Source: JBMDXK01 sp048594375
GTDB lineage: Bacteria > Pseudomonadota > Alphaproteobacteria > Rhizobiales > Methylopilaceae
Assembly: GCA_048594375.1 (NCBI GenBank)
Contig: JBMDXK010000026.1
Span: forward strand, 1 to 58,946
Direction: 5' to 3'
DNA length: 58,946 nucleotides
The notes beneath the pieces were generated by a model. It saw only the letters and a list, made by a program, of their open reading frames with translations. It made no database searches and was not told where the DNA came from. Of this stretch, positions 15,611 to 23,457 are shown one piece after another; positions within the stretch are counted from its first letter, which is position 1; each line of letters opens with the position of its first letter. The position numbers and the translations under genes are program-made.

Positions 15611-15625
15611 GAAAAGGATATTACC

Positions 15626-15841
15626 ATGACACCCGAAGATTTCAAGGCTTGGCGTAAAGTTATGGGCTTCACTCAGGCACAAGCAGCCGAAGCACTGGGC
15701 ATCTCAAAGCCTACGGTCGAAAACTACGATAAGGGCATACGCCGTGAAGATGGCCGCCCTTTTGATATTCCTCACCCTGTCGCCCTTGCCTGCTCTGCAC
15801 TTTATCACAAGCTTGAACCGTGGCCGGTTAATAAGGTTTGA
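15626..15841 (+). CDS. XRE-family transcriptional regulator
   Basis: 71 aa. The helix-turn-helix is clear: FKAWRKVMGFTQAQAAEALG, then ISKPTVENYDKGIRREDGRP. The short C-terminal tail (HPVALACSALYHKLEPW) is common to this phage family. It lies rightward between the leftward early operon and the leftward late operon, divergent from terS, so it may control the late switch. An AAAGGA site precedes the ATG by eight bases. Its 5' leader is strongly structured. Confidence 0.85.
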   Translation: MTPEDFKAWRKVMGFTQAQAAEALGISKPTVENYDKGIRREDGRPFDIPHPVALACSALYHKLEPWPVNKV

Positions 15842-16537
15842 GTATCATTAATTAGCATCAAATCCATTTGACGATCATATTTGGCGTTTTATGATCCACA
15901 AACCATTTTGCCGGCGTTGGCAATATGGTCAAGAATTATATACTTTCCATAAATGTATATAGAAAACGGCGTTTTTCTATACATGTCACCAATTCCACCG
16001 CGGGGAATGTGGTTGGCGAAAGAGGGTGAGTCCACTTGCGTTTTTCAGAAAGAGGATCACCTCTTAAGCCCTCTCCCTCTTGGGGTTTACCCCAGTGATG
16101 CGCCTTAGAGGAAATCACCCCTAGTTGTTCTATTTCAGAACATAGCGAGGATGTGCTCGGTATGTTTTATTTTAAGATCATAGCCCTATAAAAATTCAGA
16201 GAACTTAGTAGTGCTTTGCAGAGAGATTAGTAGAGATTTAGTAGAATAGCGCGGCAACTGATCATCCTCAGGCCTCAACTGATTAACATCCCACCCACAA
16301 TTTCCACCGGTAGCAGTTAGACCAGTCAACCTGATGGGGGTACAACCACCACTGCCACCCGTCCAGTCCATAATATTTGACCGCTATTTTTGTGTTTTCG
16401 GGTAGATATTTGAATATGTTTGGCCGATTGCCATAAACGAATATGTTCATCACCACCCCAAATAATTGAGCGGCCTTCCACCGCTCTTGTCTGGCTCCCC
16501 CAGATGGTTCGCCTGCTGCGGATAACGCGCAGGCAAT
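15842..16537. other. Gene-free 0.7-kb segment with inverted and direct repeats
   Basis: No convincing gene: the two or three 60-70 codon frames lack good ribosome binding sites and family character. TATATAC (15938-15944) and GTATATA (15955-15961) form an inverted repeat, and TATAGAAAACG (15958-15968) pairs with CGTTTTTCTATA (15970-15981) with one bulge. At 16204-16247, three TTAGTAG motifs occur in about 40 bases, followed by two CAACTGAT copies (16255 and about 16276). The segment lies between the converging XRE and DUF6362-like genes. The repeats next to replication genes could be origin iterons, which is inference. Confidence 0.5.
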
Positions 16538-17188
16538 TCATTCCACGCCAAGCAGCTTCCGCTTTTTGGCTTCCGCTCTGCGCCGCCTTTCAGCTTGATC
16601 CTCAGCCCAACTGAAATCCCGTTGGGTGGGGTCATTTACCGCCATGGCATCCGGTGAAATCCAGTGCCTTGGCGATTGGGCGCGTTCATCCAGCGTGTAT
16701 GAAAGTGATGCCATTTTTACCCCGACTTGTCCAAGCCTGTTTTGGTCAGGTGAGTGCAATATTTTTCCATTGTTGCAGATACTTACGCCAAGTTTATCAA
16801 ATATAAAATTAATTCGATTGTATGCACTGCTGCGGCTTAATCCAATTTCTTTGCACAATTTGGAGAATGATCGGCTAGTCACAGCGCAAAACGCCCAACC
16901 CCACGCTAAAATCCGGTCTTGTTCATCCTCAATAAACCGGCATGACCACTCAATTACTTCTTCCCATCGGCTCACTGCGGCACTGTCAGGGCGATACCGC
17001 CGGTTCCAGAACCGTTCGCGCTCCTCTGTCAAAGCTTTTGCGCCCCAACCGTTCCGGTCTTTAAAGTCATGGAAATACTGCGGCCAGTTCCCGCTTTTTT
17101 GAGACGGCCGCTTAATGTCTGGCAAATGCCGGTCTGTATCTGCCGCTTCGCAAAACCGCAGCCGGATAAAATCAGATATATTGTTCAT
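16538..17188 (-). CDS. DUF6362-like phage protein
   Basis: 216 aa. Residues 1-130 fit the DUF6362 pattern common in alphaproteobacterial phages: LRFCEAADTDRHLPDI near the N-terminus, WPQYFHDF, and WEEVIEWSCRFIEDEQDRI followed by a helix-turn-helix-like part (FSKLCKEIGLSRSSAYNRI). The C-terminal 80 residues are hydrophilic and end in a basic helix (ERRRRAEAKKRKLLG). A DNA-binding role is probable, but the specific function is unknown. It overlaps the DnaB-like gene by 17 bases and is the last gene of the leftward early operon. Confidence 0.7.
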   Translation of the reverse strand: MNNISDFIRLRFCEAADTDRHLPDIKRPSQKSGNWPQYFHDFKDRNGWGAKALTEERERFWNRRYRPDSAAVSRWEEVIEWSCRFIEDEQDRILAWGWAFCAVTSRSFSKLCKEIGLSRSSAYNRINFIFDKLGVSICNNGKILHSPDQNRLGQVGVKMASLSYTLDERAQSPRHWISPDAMAVNDPTQRDFSWAEDQAERRRRAEAKKRKLLGVE

Positions 17189-18563
17189 CTAATGCCCTCT
17201 CGATTGGCTCGCCAAAGCGTGTGATCTCACCATCCCATTTTAACTGCCTGCGCTCAAATGCGCGACCTCTCCGGCGCTTCAAGCAGATGATCTCAGCCCT
17301 GCCCTTTGATTTGTCATACTCCACCTGCCACTTTGCCAGTGCTTCGCCCTCTTGCTGATACCCGTTTTTATTGGATGGCCGGTTGTTCTGCAGCCATGTT
17401 TCATGCCGCCACAGTCCAATGAGCCAATCACAGTCATGCTCCACAGATGAAAAACGGCTGTCTGTTACTCTGGGAACGGGATCATCACGGCGCTTAGCTT
17501 CGCGGGTTCTCTGGTCGAGCAGGATAATCACCACGCCCAGCTCTTTGGCCAAGTCCTTCAAGTCTGCGGTTATCATTTCCACGCGCTCGAATTTGTCTTT
17601 GTATTTGCCATCTCCTTTTATTTTATCGAGCTGGTCAATAATCAGAACATTTAACCCATGCGAACGCTTATGCCCCATTGACAGCGTTCTTATCTGGCGA
17701 ACGGTCAGGCTGCGTTCCTCATAAATCCAGAATTTCTGTTTCTGTAGCTGTTGTTCTGCCTTGCGGATGTTTTCCAGCCCGAAAAAATCATACGCGCCTT
17801 CCTGCACTTTCCCGCATGACATGCCGGACAAAGCAGAGAGTTCACGCGCTGCAACCGTCTGGCCGCTCATTTCCATCTGGATCATCAACACCGGTGCTTG
17901 CTGTGCGATATACATACCGATTTGAGAGGCCAGAGCGCTCTTGCCATCGCCGGAAGAAGCCAGTATGCAGCCCAGATCACCGGGGATAATCAGACCAAGT
18001 ATTTCATCAAGTTGGTTTATGCCTGTCGAAAAACCAGGTAGAGAACCGCCTTTCCGCGCAACCTCTGCACCGCGCACGACCTCATGAACCAGCTCTGACA
18101 TGAGTTTGGGGCGTTTGGGTGACCCGAACTGCCGGATATCAATCAAAGCCACTTCCGCGCGCGATGCAGTGTCCTCAGAGTTTTTTGAAAGATCGTTGGC
18201 TTCTTTTATCAGCTGGTTGGCTATTGCGATTGTGCGGCGCTTGTTTGAAAGCTCTATTATGTCATCCACAAAGTCCATGGCGGCCTCTGCGCCATCGGAG
18301 CCAATCAGCGCGGAAAGATACGCCTGCACGCTCTGCCCATCCTCCGCTTCCTCTGGCAAGCGTGATGCTGCAAGAGTGATGGTCAGGCGCTTGCCTTCAT
18401 TGCACACATCGCGGATAACACTGAAAATATCGCGGTGGAGGGGCGTTGCGAAGTTGTCTGCTTTTAACCTGTCCTCGATCTGATAAAATGCAGGCTGGCT
18501 GCGCAAAAGCAGGCCAAGCACCGCCCGTTCCATCCCGATGTTGATTAAATTATTCGCGCTCAT
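17172..18563 (-). CDS. Replicative DNA helicase (DnaB-like)
   Basis: 463 aa. The N-terminal domain (MERAVLGLLLRSQPAFYQI) is DnaB-N. The RecA-like domain has Walker A ASSGDGKSAL (about 212-221), a Walker B VLIIDQLDKI and the characteristic VIILLDQRTREAKRRDD segment followed by DSRFSSVEHDCDW. It unwinds the phage replication fork as a hexamer. The stop overlaps the next gene, and the start overlaps the upstream primase-like gene by four bases. Homologous phage helicases load through host DnaC or a phage loader; none is evident here. Confidence 0.9.
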   Translation of the reverse strand: MSANNLINIGMERAVLGLLLRSQPAFYQIEDRLKADNFATPLHRDIFSVIRDVCNEGKRLTITLAASRLPEEAEDGQSVQAYLSALIGSDGAEAAMDFVDDIIELSNKRRTIAIANQLIKEANDLSKNSEDTASRAEVALIDIRQFGSPKRPKLMSELVHEVVRGAEVARKGGSLPGFSTGINQLDEILGLIIPGDLGCILASSGDGKSALASQIGMYIAQQAPVLMIQMEMSGQTVAARELSALSGMSCGKVQEGAYDFFGLENIRKAEQQLQKQKFWIYEERSLTVRQIRTLSMGHKRSHGLNVLIIDQLDKIKGDGKYKDKFERVEMITADLKDLAKELGVVIILLDQRTREAKRRDDPVPRVTDSRFSSVEHDCDWLIGLWRHETWLQNNRPSNKNGYQQEGEALAKWQVEYDKSKGRAEIICLKRRRGRAFERRQLKWDGEITRFGEPIERALDEQYI

Positions 18564-19636
18564 AAGTATTCCCCCGTCTCATTGAGCAAATCCAGAAAAT
18601 CCCCTGTTGCCGGTGGCAACTGGCGCGTGGCCTTTAACCCGGCCTCGATCATGTTATCCCGCAGTCTTGCGGCAGCACTCCCCCCCGCAGATGGCATATA
18701 GCGCCCATCCTGAGCAAAGCGCGGCAAGTCTGGGTCTTCCCAAGATACCACATGCTCCACCTCAAACGGCGCTTCAAAATTCATCAGGCCAGACGTGGAA
18801 AGCATCGCCCACACCGGATATTTACAGCCGTTCAGCACATAAGCGGCCAGTGCCGTTTCTATGCCTTCAGCTGCACCAATCTTGGAAGCCATGCCGCCCA
18901 GCCTCACAGCCCCACCGCGTGGAGAGCCAAGCCCCAGCTTTATTTCAAATTGACCGCCAAAGGCTTTTTGCCCGTATTGAGTGATATAAATGCGCCAAAT
19001 ACCCAGAAAGGCACCGTCAACACCTGTAACCCGCGCTATCAGGCAAGGCGACCATTCCCGCGCCTCGGCGTGCCAGCAGCGCTCAAGAAAGCGTAATTCC
19101 TCTGACCATGACGGAATAGAAGCCAAATACTTTGAACGGTTCAGCAGATACAGCTCTGCCGGCGTGCCTGCTATTGGCTTGCCTTCATCCCACAGAGCTT
19201 GCGCGTTTTCTTGTTTCGCCAGCGCTTCCCTCTCGGCTTTGGCTTCCTGCTCTTTGCGCTTTTGTTCGGTTTCCTTGGCGCGTCTGGCGGCGATATCATC
19301 ACGGCGCTGCTGTTCTTCCGGTGATACTTCTTTGCCTATGCCAAGAAAGCGCCGCGCTTCGTCAAACACATCACGGTTGACATTGGTATGGCCGTATAAC
19401 GCATAAGCAATCAGCGCCAGAATGCCGCCGCCCACTCTCTGGCTATGTCGATACCAAAGCCCCCGCTTATCGCCGGTGAGGTTGATCTGGAACGAACCCA
19501 GCTCTTTGTTGTTTTTATGGCTTGGATAAGCGATGCCCTTCACAGTCACCGCCGCCGGATACAGATAAGCAACAAGGTCTTCCAACCGTGCCTCAAGCGT
19601 CTGCCGGATAAAATCTGTATCGTTGTAGTGCATCAT
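18560..19636 (-). CDS. Toprim-type primase-like protein
   Basis: 358 aa from the ATG pair at 19636/19633 (MMHYNDTDFIRQTLEAR), preceded by GCGGA. The N-terminal region (LPAA-like LYPAAVTVKGIAYPSH, GDKRGLWYRHSQRVGGGILAL) matches the zinc-binding/primase-N part of phage DUF7146/Toprim proteins, though without an obvious Cys quartet. A charged coiled coil (about 125-165) links to a Toprim-like domain with AAEGIETALAAYVL, AMLSTSGLMNFEAP and VVSWEDPDL. It would prime synthesis together with the adjacent DnaB-like helicase. Confidence 0.78.
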   Translation of the reverse strand: MMHYNDTDFIRQTLEARLEDLVAYLYPAAVTVKGIAYPSHKNNKELGSFQINLTGDKRGLWYRHSQRVGGGILALIAYALYGHTNVNRDVFDEARRFLGIGKEVSPEEQQRRDDIAARRAKETEQKRKEQEAKAEREALAKQENAQALWDEGKPIAGTPAELYLLNRSKYLASIPSWSEELRFLERCWHAEAREWSPCLIARVTGVDGAFLGIWRIYITQYGQKAFGGQFEIKLGLGSPRGGAVRLGGMASKIGAAEGIETALAAYVLNGCKYPVWAMLSTSGLMNFEAPFEVEHVVSWEDPDLPRFAQDGRYMPSAGGSAAARLRDNMIEAGLKATRQLPPATGDFLDLLNETGEYL

Positions 19637-19670
19637 TTCCGCAGCTCGGTGTCTTATAACAATCACGCAT

Positions 19671-20123
19671 TCAAAGCAGCGTGGGCGCTTTCGGCTCAAA
19701 AATCTCTTTCAGCCGCATCACCAGAATAACCCTCATGGTCTGCCTTTTCGGCCATGTGGTCTGCTTGGCTTGGCTGCGGACTTCGGCCAGTTCTATGGTG
19801 TTGAACGCCGCCAGCCATGCATTGAAATCGGATAGCCAGTGAGGGTGAGTTAAAATCACATCACTGACAGCCTGAATGGTTTCTGACCACAGCTCATGCC
19901 CGTTGTTGCGGGTCTCTATGATGGTCAGCAGACAGGTGCGTAACGCTTGCTCACCATGCTGCTTTAATATTTTGCGCATGTGCTTGCGTGCGTGGGTCTG
20001 GCGCACCGCGTTGCGGCGCCGGTAGACAGGCACAATGCGAATGCCGAGAGAAGTGCAAATGCGGTCAACCTGCCCTGCCATGTCATTTGCTGCTTCCGGC
20101 ATCGTTGCCCACAAAATCCTCAA
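19671..20123 (-). CDS. Conserved phage protein, unknown function
   Basis: Up to 150 aa; a start at the MPEAANDM methionine (20102) avoids most of the overlap with the upstream gene. A basic region (RIVPVYRRRNAVRQTHARKH) precedes an all-helical part (QALRTCLLTIIETRNNGHEL, IQAVSDVILTHPHWL). Proteins with this pattern are frequent in the early operons of alphaproteobacterial phages and have no known function. It lies between the small 74-aa gene and the primase-like gene and may bind DNA through the basic segment. Confidence 0.65.
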   Translation of the reverse strand: MRILWATMPEAANDMAGQVDRICTSLGIRIVPVYRRRNAVRQTHARKHMRKILKQHGEQALRTCLLTIIETRNNGHELWSETIQAVSDVILTHPHWLSDFNAWLAAFNTIELAEVRSQAKQTTWPKRQTMRVILVMRLKEIFEPKAPTLL

Positions 20124-20307
20124 CGGCTTTCACGATCGCCGGATCATCATTCACGCCGCACTTTGCGGAATAGGCCGCCATCAGCAGCAAGAACGCATAT
20201 TGAGAAAGGTTCACATTGTTTTGCTGCGCCAGACGACACATGTTCCCATGCGCCTTCACAGGTACTTGGATCGTCACCGGCACAGTGTGATTAACAATAT
20301 TGCTCAT
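20083..20307 (-). CDS. Small early protein, possibly ribbon-helix-helix-like
   Basis: 74 aa. VPVTIQVPVKAHGNMCRLAQ could be a strand followed by a helix, and LSQYAFLLLMAAYS a second helix, as in small RHH regulators, but the match is loose. Its ATG overlaps the TGA of the winged-helix gene by four bases (20304-20307), so it is coupled to it. Function is otherwise unknown. Confidence 0.55.
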   Translation of the reverse strand: MSNIVNHTVPVTIQVPVKAHGNMCRLAQQNNVNLSQYAFLLLMAAYSAKCGVNDDPAIVKAVEDFVGNDAGSSK

Positions 20308-20687
20308 TGCGCCACCCCCGATGTTGCAATCCGGCTTTTGATTATGTCACGGCCTAGCGGGTCAAGTGACCAGCCTTCACCCCATGTTGTTTTAATCTCT
20401 ATGCCAAATGGCTTGAGCTTTCTGCGGATTTTGCAGATAAACACGTCAGCCAGTTTGTCATCTGGCGGGTCGTCATACCGCTCAGCATACAGAGCCGCAA
20501 AAATCTTATCTCTGTTCGCAAGGTTGCAGCGTATGAGAACACGCAGAATGTTCTTTTCTGTTTTGGTCAGGTTAAATTCTGCCGGTACCGGCTCATCACT
20601 GATAATGCACGCTTCAAGCTGTTTTATGCGCTCGCGCAGTATTTCGTTTTCATCAATGAGGCTTTGGACTTTGAGCGCTGCAATCAT
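20304..20687 (-). CDS. Winged-helix DNA-binding protein (OmpR/PhoB-like)
   Basis: 127 aa. An N-terminal coiled coil (LIDENEILRERIKQLEA) is followed by a trans_reg_C-type winged helix: LTKTEKNILRVLIRC, the recognition-helix region DKLADVFICKIRRKLKPFG and the wing strand IKTTWGEGWSLDP. There is no receiver domain, so it is not a two-component regulator. Similar free winged-helix proteins occur in alphaproteobacterial phages and may bind host or phage cell-cycle promoters (CtrA has the same DNA-binding fold). It is coupled to both neighbours by four-base overlaps. Confidence 0.75.
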   Translation of the reverse strand: MIAALKVQSLIDENEILRERIKQLEACIISDEPVPAEFNLTKTEKNILRVLIRCNLANRDKIFAALYAERYDDPPDDKLADVFICKIRRKLKPFGIEIKTTWGEGWSLDPLGRDIIKSRIATSGVAQ

Positions 20688-20965
20688 GGCTGTTCACCTT
20701 CCAAAAGAAGATCAGCCACAAGCGTTGCGTAACCGGCAATATCGCGCCAATGATCTTCAAAGTGAGGGTTGCCAGCAAGGATGCGTCCAATCTTGTGCGC
20801 TATCATTTCCAGTGCTTCAACCTGCGCCGGTGACATGCGCAGAACGCGCGGTGAATTGCGGATCACCGCTTTGATGCCCTGCGTGAATTGCGCATGGTCT
20901 TCATAGTTGCCATGCGTTGTCTGGCGTTCTTTTAAAATGTCCTGAATATCAACAAGTGCGTTCAT
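20684..20965 (-). CDS. DUF6378-like phage protein
   Basis: 93 aa from ATG 20965 (MNALVDIQDILKERQTTHGN). The continuation YEDHAQFTQGIKAVI, QVEALEMIAHKIGRILAGNP and HWRDIAGYATLVADLL matches small helical phage proteins of the DUF6378 type, whose His and Glu residues suggest a metal-binding nucleotide-pyrophosphatase-like (MazG-like) fold. The start overlaps the RuvC-like stop by four bases. A longer frame to 21028 exists but would extend into the upstream gene. Confidence 0.7.
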   Translation of the reverse strand: MNALVDIQDILKERQTTHGNYEDHAQFTQGIKAVIRNSPRVLRMSPAQVEALEMIAHKIGRILAGNPHFEDHWRDIAGYATLVADLLLEGEQP

Positions 20966-21591
20966 ATTACCCCTCCAAATAAATCTGGTCTGTTCTTGCT
21001 TTCCAACATGCCGCGCAGGTGCCAGCAAAGGCCGACAGCATCCCCCTGATCGTCATTGCTCACTTTGATTTTCAGCAGATCGCATTGCTGTCTTGCGCGT
21101 TTCTTAAGCCATGCTCTGCTGTCTTTGGCGTCGCGCGGGGCGCGGCTTAATCCAAGAAAAGATTTGCGCCATGTATCCGCGCGCACCACCACAAACGGGA
21201 TATTCAGGCGGGTGCAAATCTCTGTTGCCGCTGAAAACAGCGCGCAGGACAGAGCCAACGCCGTGAAATTGCTTCCACCGATAATTTCATTTTCGATCAC
21301 TTCGGTTTTGCCGCCGATCATATCAGGGCGCTTGGTCTTTTTAAGACGTGGCGGTGACGGCCTGAGCAAATCCTCAATGGCCACATGCTCAATTTGCTCT
21401 GCCACAAGCCATGCTCTGAAATGCTCCCGAAACTGCATCACCACACGGGCGTTGTGATGCGGGTCAATGTCACCGCGTGACACAAGAGGATTGCGCTTTG
21501 AATTTGGCTTGAAGCTGCTTGCGCGAAACGTCTGCCCGTCAAAAACACAAAATCCTGTTGTCGTTGCCTGATCGATTGCGCCGATAATCAT
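20962..21591 (-). CDS. RuvC-like Holliday junction resolvase
   Basis: 209 aa. It begins with the RNase H-fold strand IIGAIDQATTTGFCVFDG (Asp7), then HVAIEDL (second acidic residue, about 74), NFTALALSCALF and a C-terminal DDQGDAVGLCWHL supplying the last acidic pair. This is the arrangement of phage RuvC-like nucleases that resolve recombination or replication junctions before packaging. The rightward RecE/RecT-like genes in the same prophage fit with recombination-dependent replication. Confidence 0.78.
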   Translation of the reverse strand: MIIGAIDQATTTGFCVFDGQTFRASSFKPNSKRNPLVSRGDIDPHHNARVVMQFREHFRAWLVAEQIEHVAIEDLLRPSPPRLKKTKRPDMIGGKTEVIENEIIGGSNFTALALSCALFSAATEICTRLNIPFVVVRADTWRKSFLGLSRAPRDAKDSRAWLKKRARQQCDLLKIKVSNDDQGDAVGLCWHLRGMLESKNRPDLFGGVI

Positions 21592-21989
21592 AGGAAGCTC
21601 GGATTTTTAAATTTGTCTGCAATGTCGAGAAAAATAGGCTTTGGCACTGACACGCCGCGCAAGATGCTTCCTATGTACTGCACTGCTCTTTGGCCTTTAG
21701 AGAGAGGACTTTGAAAATCCTCTATCGCCAATGACGCCAGCATATCTTTGTTGGCAGCGCGGAAGTTTGCGGGGCTGCGATACCTATCCTCAAGCGTCAA
21801 CCGTCCATCATGTTCAAGCGGCACAAGCGTGCATTTATCAACAGACTGATAGTGCTTTTGTTTCAGTATGGACACCTGCGCTGCAAAGCTTACGCCGGTT
21901 GCTTCCTCAATTTCATTCTGGGTCATCCCCATCGCATGATATTTACGCACCCGCTTCCATGTACCTTCGGATAAGCTGTATTGATCCAT
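21588..21989 (-). CDS. Unknown early protein with helix-turn-helix
   Basis: 133 aa from ATG 21989 (MDQYSLSEGTWKRVR), four bases after the stop of the preceding gene. The N-terminus reads as a helix-turn-helix (WKRVRKYHAMGMTQNEIEEA, TGVSFAAQVSILKQ). The C-terminal half (SKGQRAVQYIGSILRGVSVP) is unassigned. A DNA-binding role is likely. It overlaps the RuvC-like gene by four bases. Confidence 0.6.
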   Translation of the reverse strand: MDQYSLSEGTWKRVRKYHAMGMTQNEIEEATGVSFAAQVSILKQKHYQSVDKCTLVPLEHDGRLTLEDRYRSPANFRAANKDMLASLAIEDFQSPLSKGQRAVQYIGSILRGVSVPKPIFLDIADKFKNPSFL

Positions 21990-21993
21990 GGCT

Positions 21994-22554
21994 TTAGTCC
22001 TCGAAAGCATCGCCGAATGGGTCTTCTTCACCCTGATCAGGGTGGGCTTTAATCAGCGAAGTGCCTCCTTGTATCTCTTTGACCTTGAACAGAGCCTTTT
22101 GCCCTTCGTGCCAGCCTTTCGTCCATGCTTGACCGGCTTCGGTACTAAGATTATGCGGTGACGCATTGTCTTCACCGGCCATTCCTGCCCGTTTGCCTTC
22201 TTCAAAATTGCGGTCTGCACCGTGGGATGATTTTGCATCATCAAACATATCTGGCTGTGTGCCGATAGGGTGACCCATCCACCGCGCAATCATAGCTTCG
22301 CGGCGACGGCGCTCTAAAGCCTCATTGTCGTTGTCATTTTCAAGGCTGATTGCAAAATCAATGTCTTTTTTGGTAAATCCCTCTGATTTTGCAAGTTTAT
22401 AAGCATTCCGAAGCAATGCCGTTTCTGACGCTATCTTTTCTTTCAGCGAGATAATCTTTGCCTTGTGCTGGAAGAAAAGCACCTGTTGCTGCTCGTCTGT
22501 GAGTTCTTGGCTATTATGGCCAATCCCAACTTCTTTTGTTGCTGTACGCGCCAT
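21994..22554 (-). CDS. Early protein with Rmf-like C-terminal region
   Basis: 186 aa. Residues 1-90 are charged and helical. Residues about 118-160 (EEGKRAGMAGEDNASP, then AGQAWTKGWHEGQKALF) match the Rmf/CrpP fold: two short helices with G-x3-G and a W-x-x-GW motif. Ribosome modulation factor dimerises 70S ribosomes in stationary phase; CrpP-type relatives have been linked to nucleotide metabolism. In a phage early operon the domain might bind ribosomes or RNA. This is a domain-level match only. Confidence 0.7.
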   Translation of the reverse strand: MARTATKEVGIGHNSQELTDEQQQVLFFQHKAKIISLKEKIASETALLRNAYKLAKSEGFTKKDIDFAISLENDNDNEALERRRREAMIARWMGHPIGTQPDMFDDAKSSHGADRNFEEGKRAGMAGEDNASPHNLSTEAGQAWTKGWHEGQKALFKVKEIQGGTSLIKAHPDQGEEDPFGDAFED

Positions 22555-22557
22555 TTC

Positions 22558-22758
22558 TTATTTTCTCCTGTTTGCTTGGTTCAACTGGCGGTTTTGCTGG
22601 CGCAAGAAACTGTTCTCGCTGCGCAGGAAACGGATTTCTGCTTCCAGCATATAGTTGTAGGCGCTGGTGCAATGCGGCTTTGTCTCAAAGGAAGGGCGTG
22701 CTCTGGAAAGGTCTTCTGCGTATTGCTGCCGTTCCATTGATCTGACGGTTATTGCCAT
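22558..22758 (-). CDS. Small coiled-coil early protein
   Basis: 66 aa, no recognised family. The C-terminal half (YNYMLEAEIRFLRSEN, then SFLRQQNRQLNQANRRK) is a basic helix with heptad-like Leu spacing. It lies three bases before the next gene in the leftward early operon. Function unknown. Confidence 0.5.
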   Translation of the reverse strand: MAITVRSMERQQYAEDLSRARPSFETKPHCTSAYNYMLEAEIRFLRSENSFLRQQNRQLNQANRRK

Positions 22759-23136
22759 TCAACGCGCCACCTCTGCCTGTAAAATTCGTGGGTTAAAAAG
22801 ACCAGCCGGTACGCACAACTTGATCCGGCTGGTAAGGGGGACGCTCGCTTTTGGGAAGCAAGCGCCTAAGGGAGTCTCCATGGCGGAGGGGTGCGGGAAG
22901 CCCAGAGGGTCTAGGCCTGTCTTCCCGCTGCATTTGCCATGCTTGGAAGGCGCTGGCATCTGCAAACTTTCGGCAGTTCTTTTCTGCTTTGGCGCCGTAA
23001 TCATCGGCAACGCCCACAGAACCCACTTACCGACTGCAATTGTTCGCTGATGAGGCGCTTCATTGCTTTTCGTGTTGCCCGTTCGGGCGAAACCTGCGGG
23101 GAATGGAAAGGAACAGAAACCACTCCCCGCGCTCAA
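22759..23136 (-). other. Hairpin-rich, multi-frame segment after the Cro-like gene
   Basis: A 125-codon minus-strand frame is open, but so are several other long frames on both strands, and its product (Pro, Lys and Thr rich, no domain) looks unlike a folded protein. Strong stems are present: ACCAGCCGG (22801-22809) with CCGGCTGGT (22825-22833), CGCT-C-GCTT with AAGC-A-AGCG (22842-22864), and GCGGGAAG (22893-22900) with CTTCCCGC (22921-22928). This suggests a conserved structured RNA such as the antisense RNAs found near phage switch and antirepressor genes. Coding potential is not excluded. Confidence 0.4.
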
Positions 23137-23162
23137 TCGCTGGTGTCAGACAGCGGGAAGAT

Positions 23163-23363
23163 TTATGCGGGCTGCGGGATGGTGGTGGCTTTTTGACCCG
23201 CCTTATCCCGAAGATCTTCCAGAACTTTTTGCAGTGGCCCAGATATTTTCTGCCCCTGTTCAATCCGAAAGATTGTTGGTTGTTTTACGCCAACATGTTT
23301 TGCAAGCTGGCTCTGCGACCAACCCAATCGAATGCGTAAATCTTTGATCTCTTGAGGTGTCAT
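23163..23363 (-). CDS. Cro-like XRE regulator
   Basis: 66 aa. A helix-turn-helix is clear: IKDLRIRLGWSQSQLAKHVG, then VKQPTIFRIEQGQK, with a short dimerisation tail. It is divergent from the CI-type repressor and is the first gene of the leftward early operon, the position of Cro. The 94 bases between the two starts contain the operator-like sites listed at 23395-23433. Confidence 0.85.
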   Translation of the reverse strand: MTPQEIKDLRIRLGWSQSQLAKHVGVKQPTIFRIEQGQKISGPLQKVLEDLRDKAGQKATTIPQPA

Positions 23364-23394
23364 TTTGTTTTCAATCCATAACGTATAATTAACG

Positions 23395-23433
23395 ATACAA
23401 TACGGATTATCAAAAGGTCAATACCCTTTGTAT
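23395..23433. promoter_or_regulatory. CI/Cro operator region
   Basis: A perfect ATAC-N5-GTAT palindrome lies at 23421-23433 and overlaps a TATATT -10 candidate (23431-23436) for the repressor gene. A near match, ATAC-N5-GGAT, is at 23395-23407 and overlaps the leftward promoter area. Two further perfect copies occur at 25330 and 25388 upstream of the rightward operon. Binding of the CI-type repressor is inferred from this shared distribution. Confidence 0.6.
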
Positions 23434-23457
23434 ATTTTTTTGTGGCAAATTGCACAA

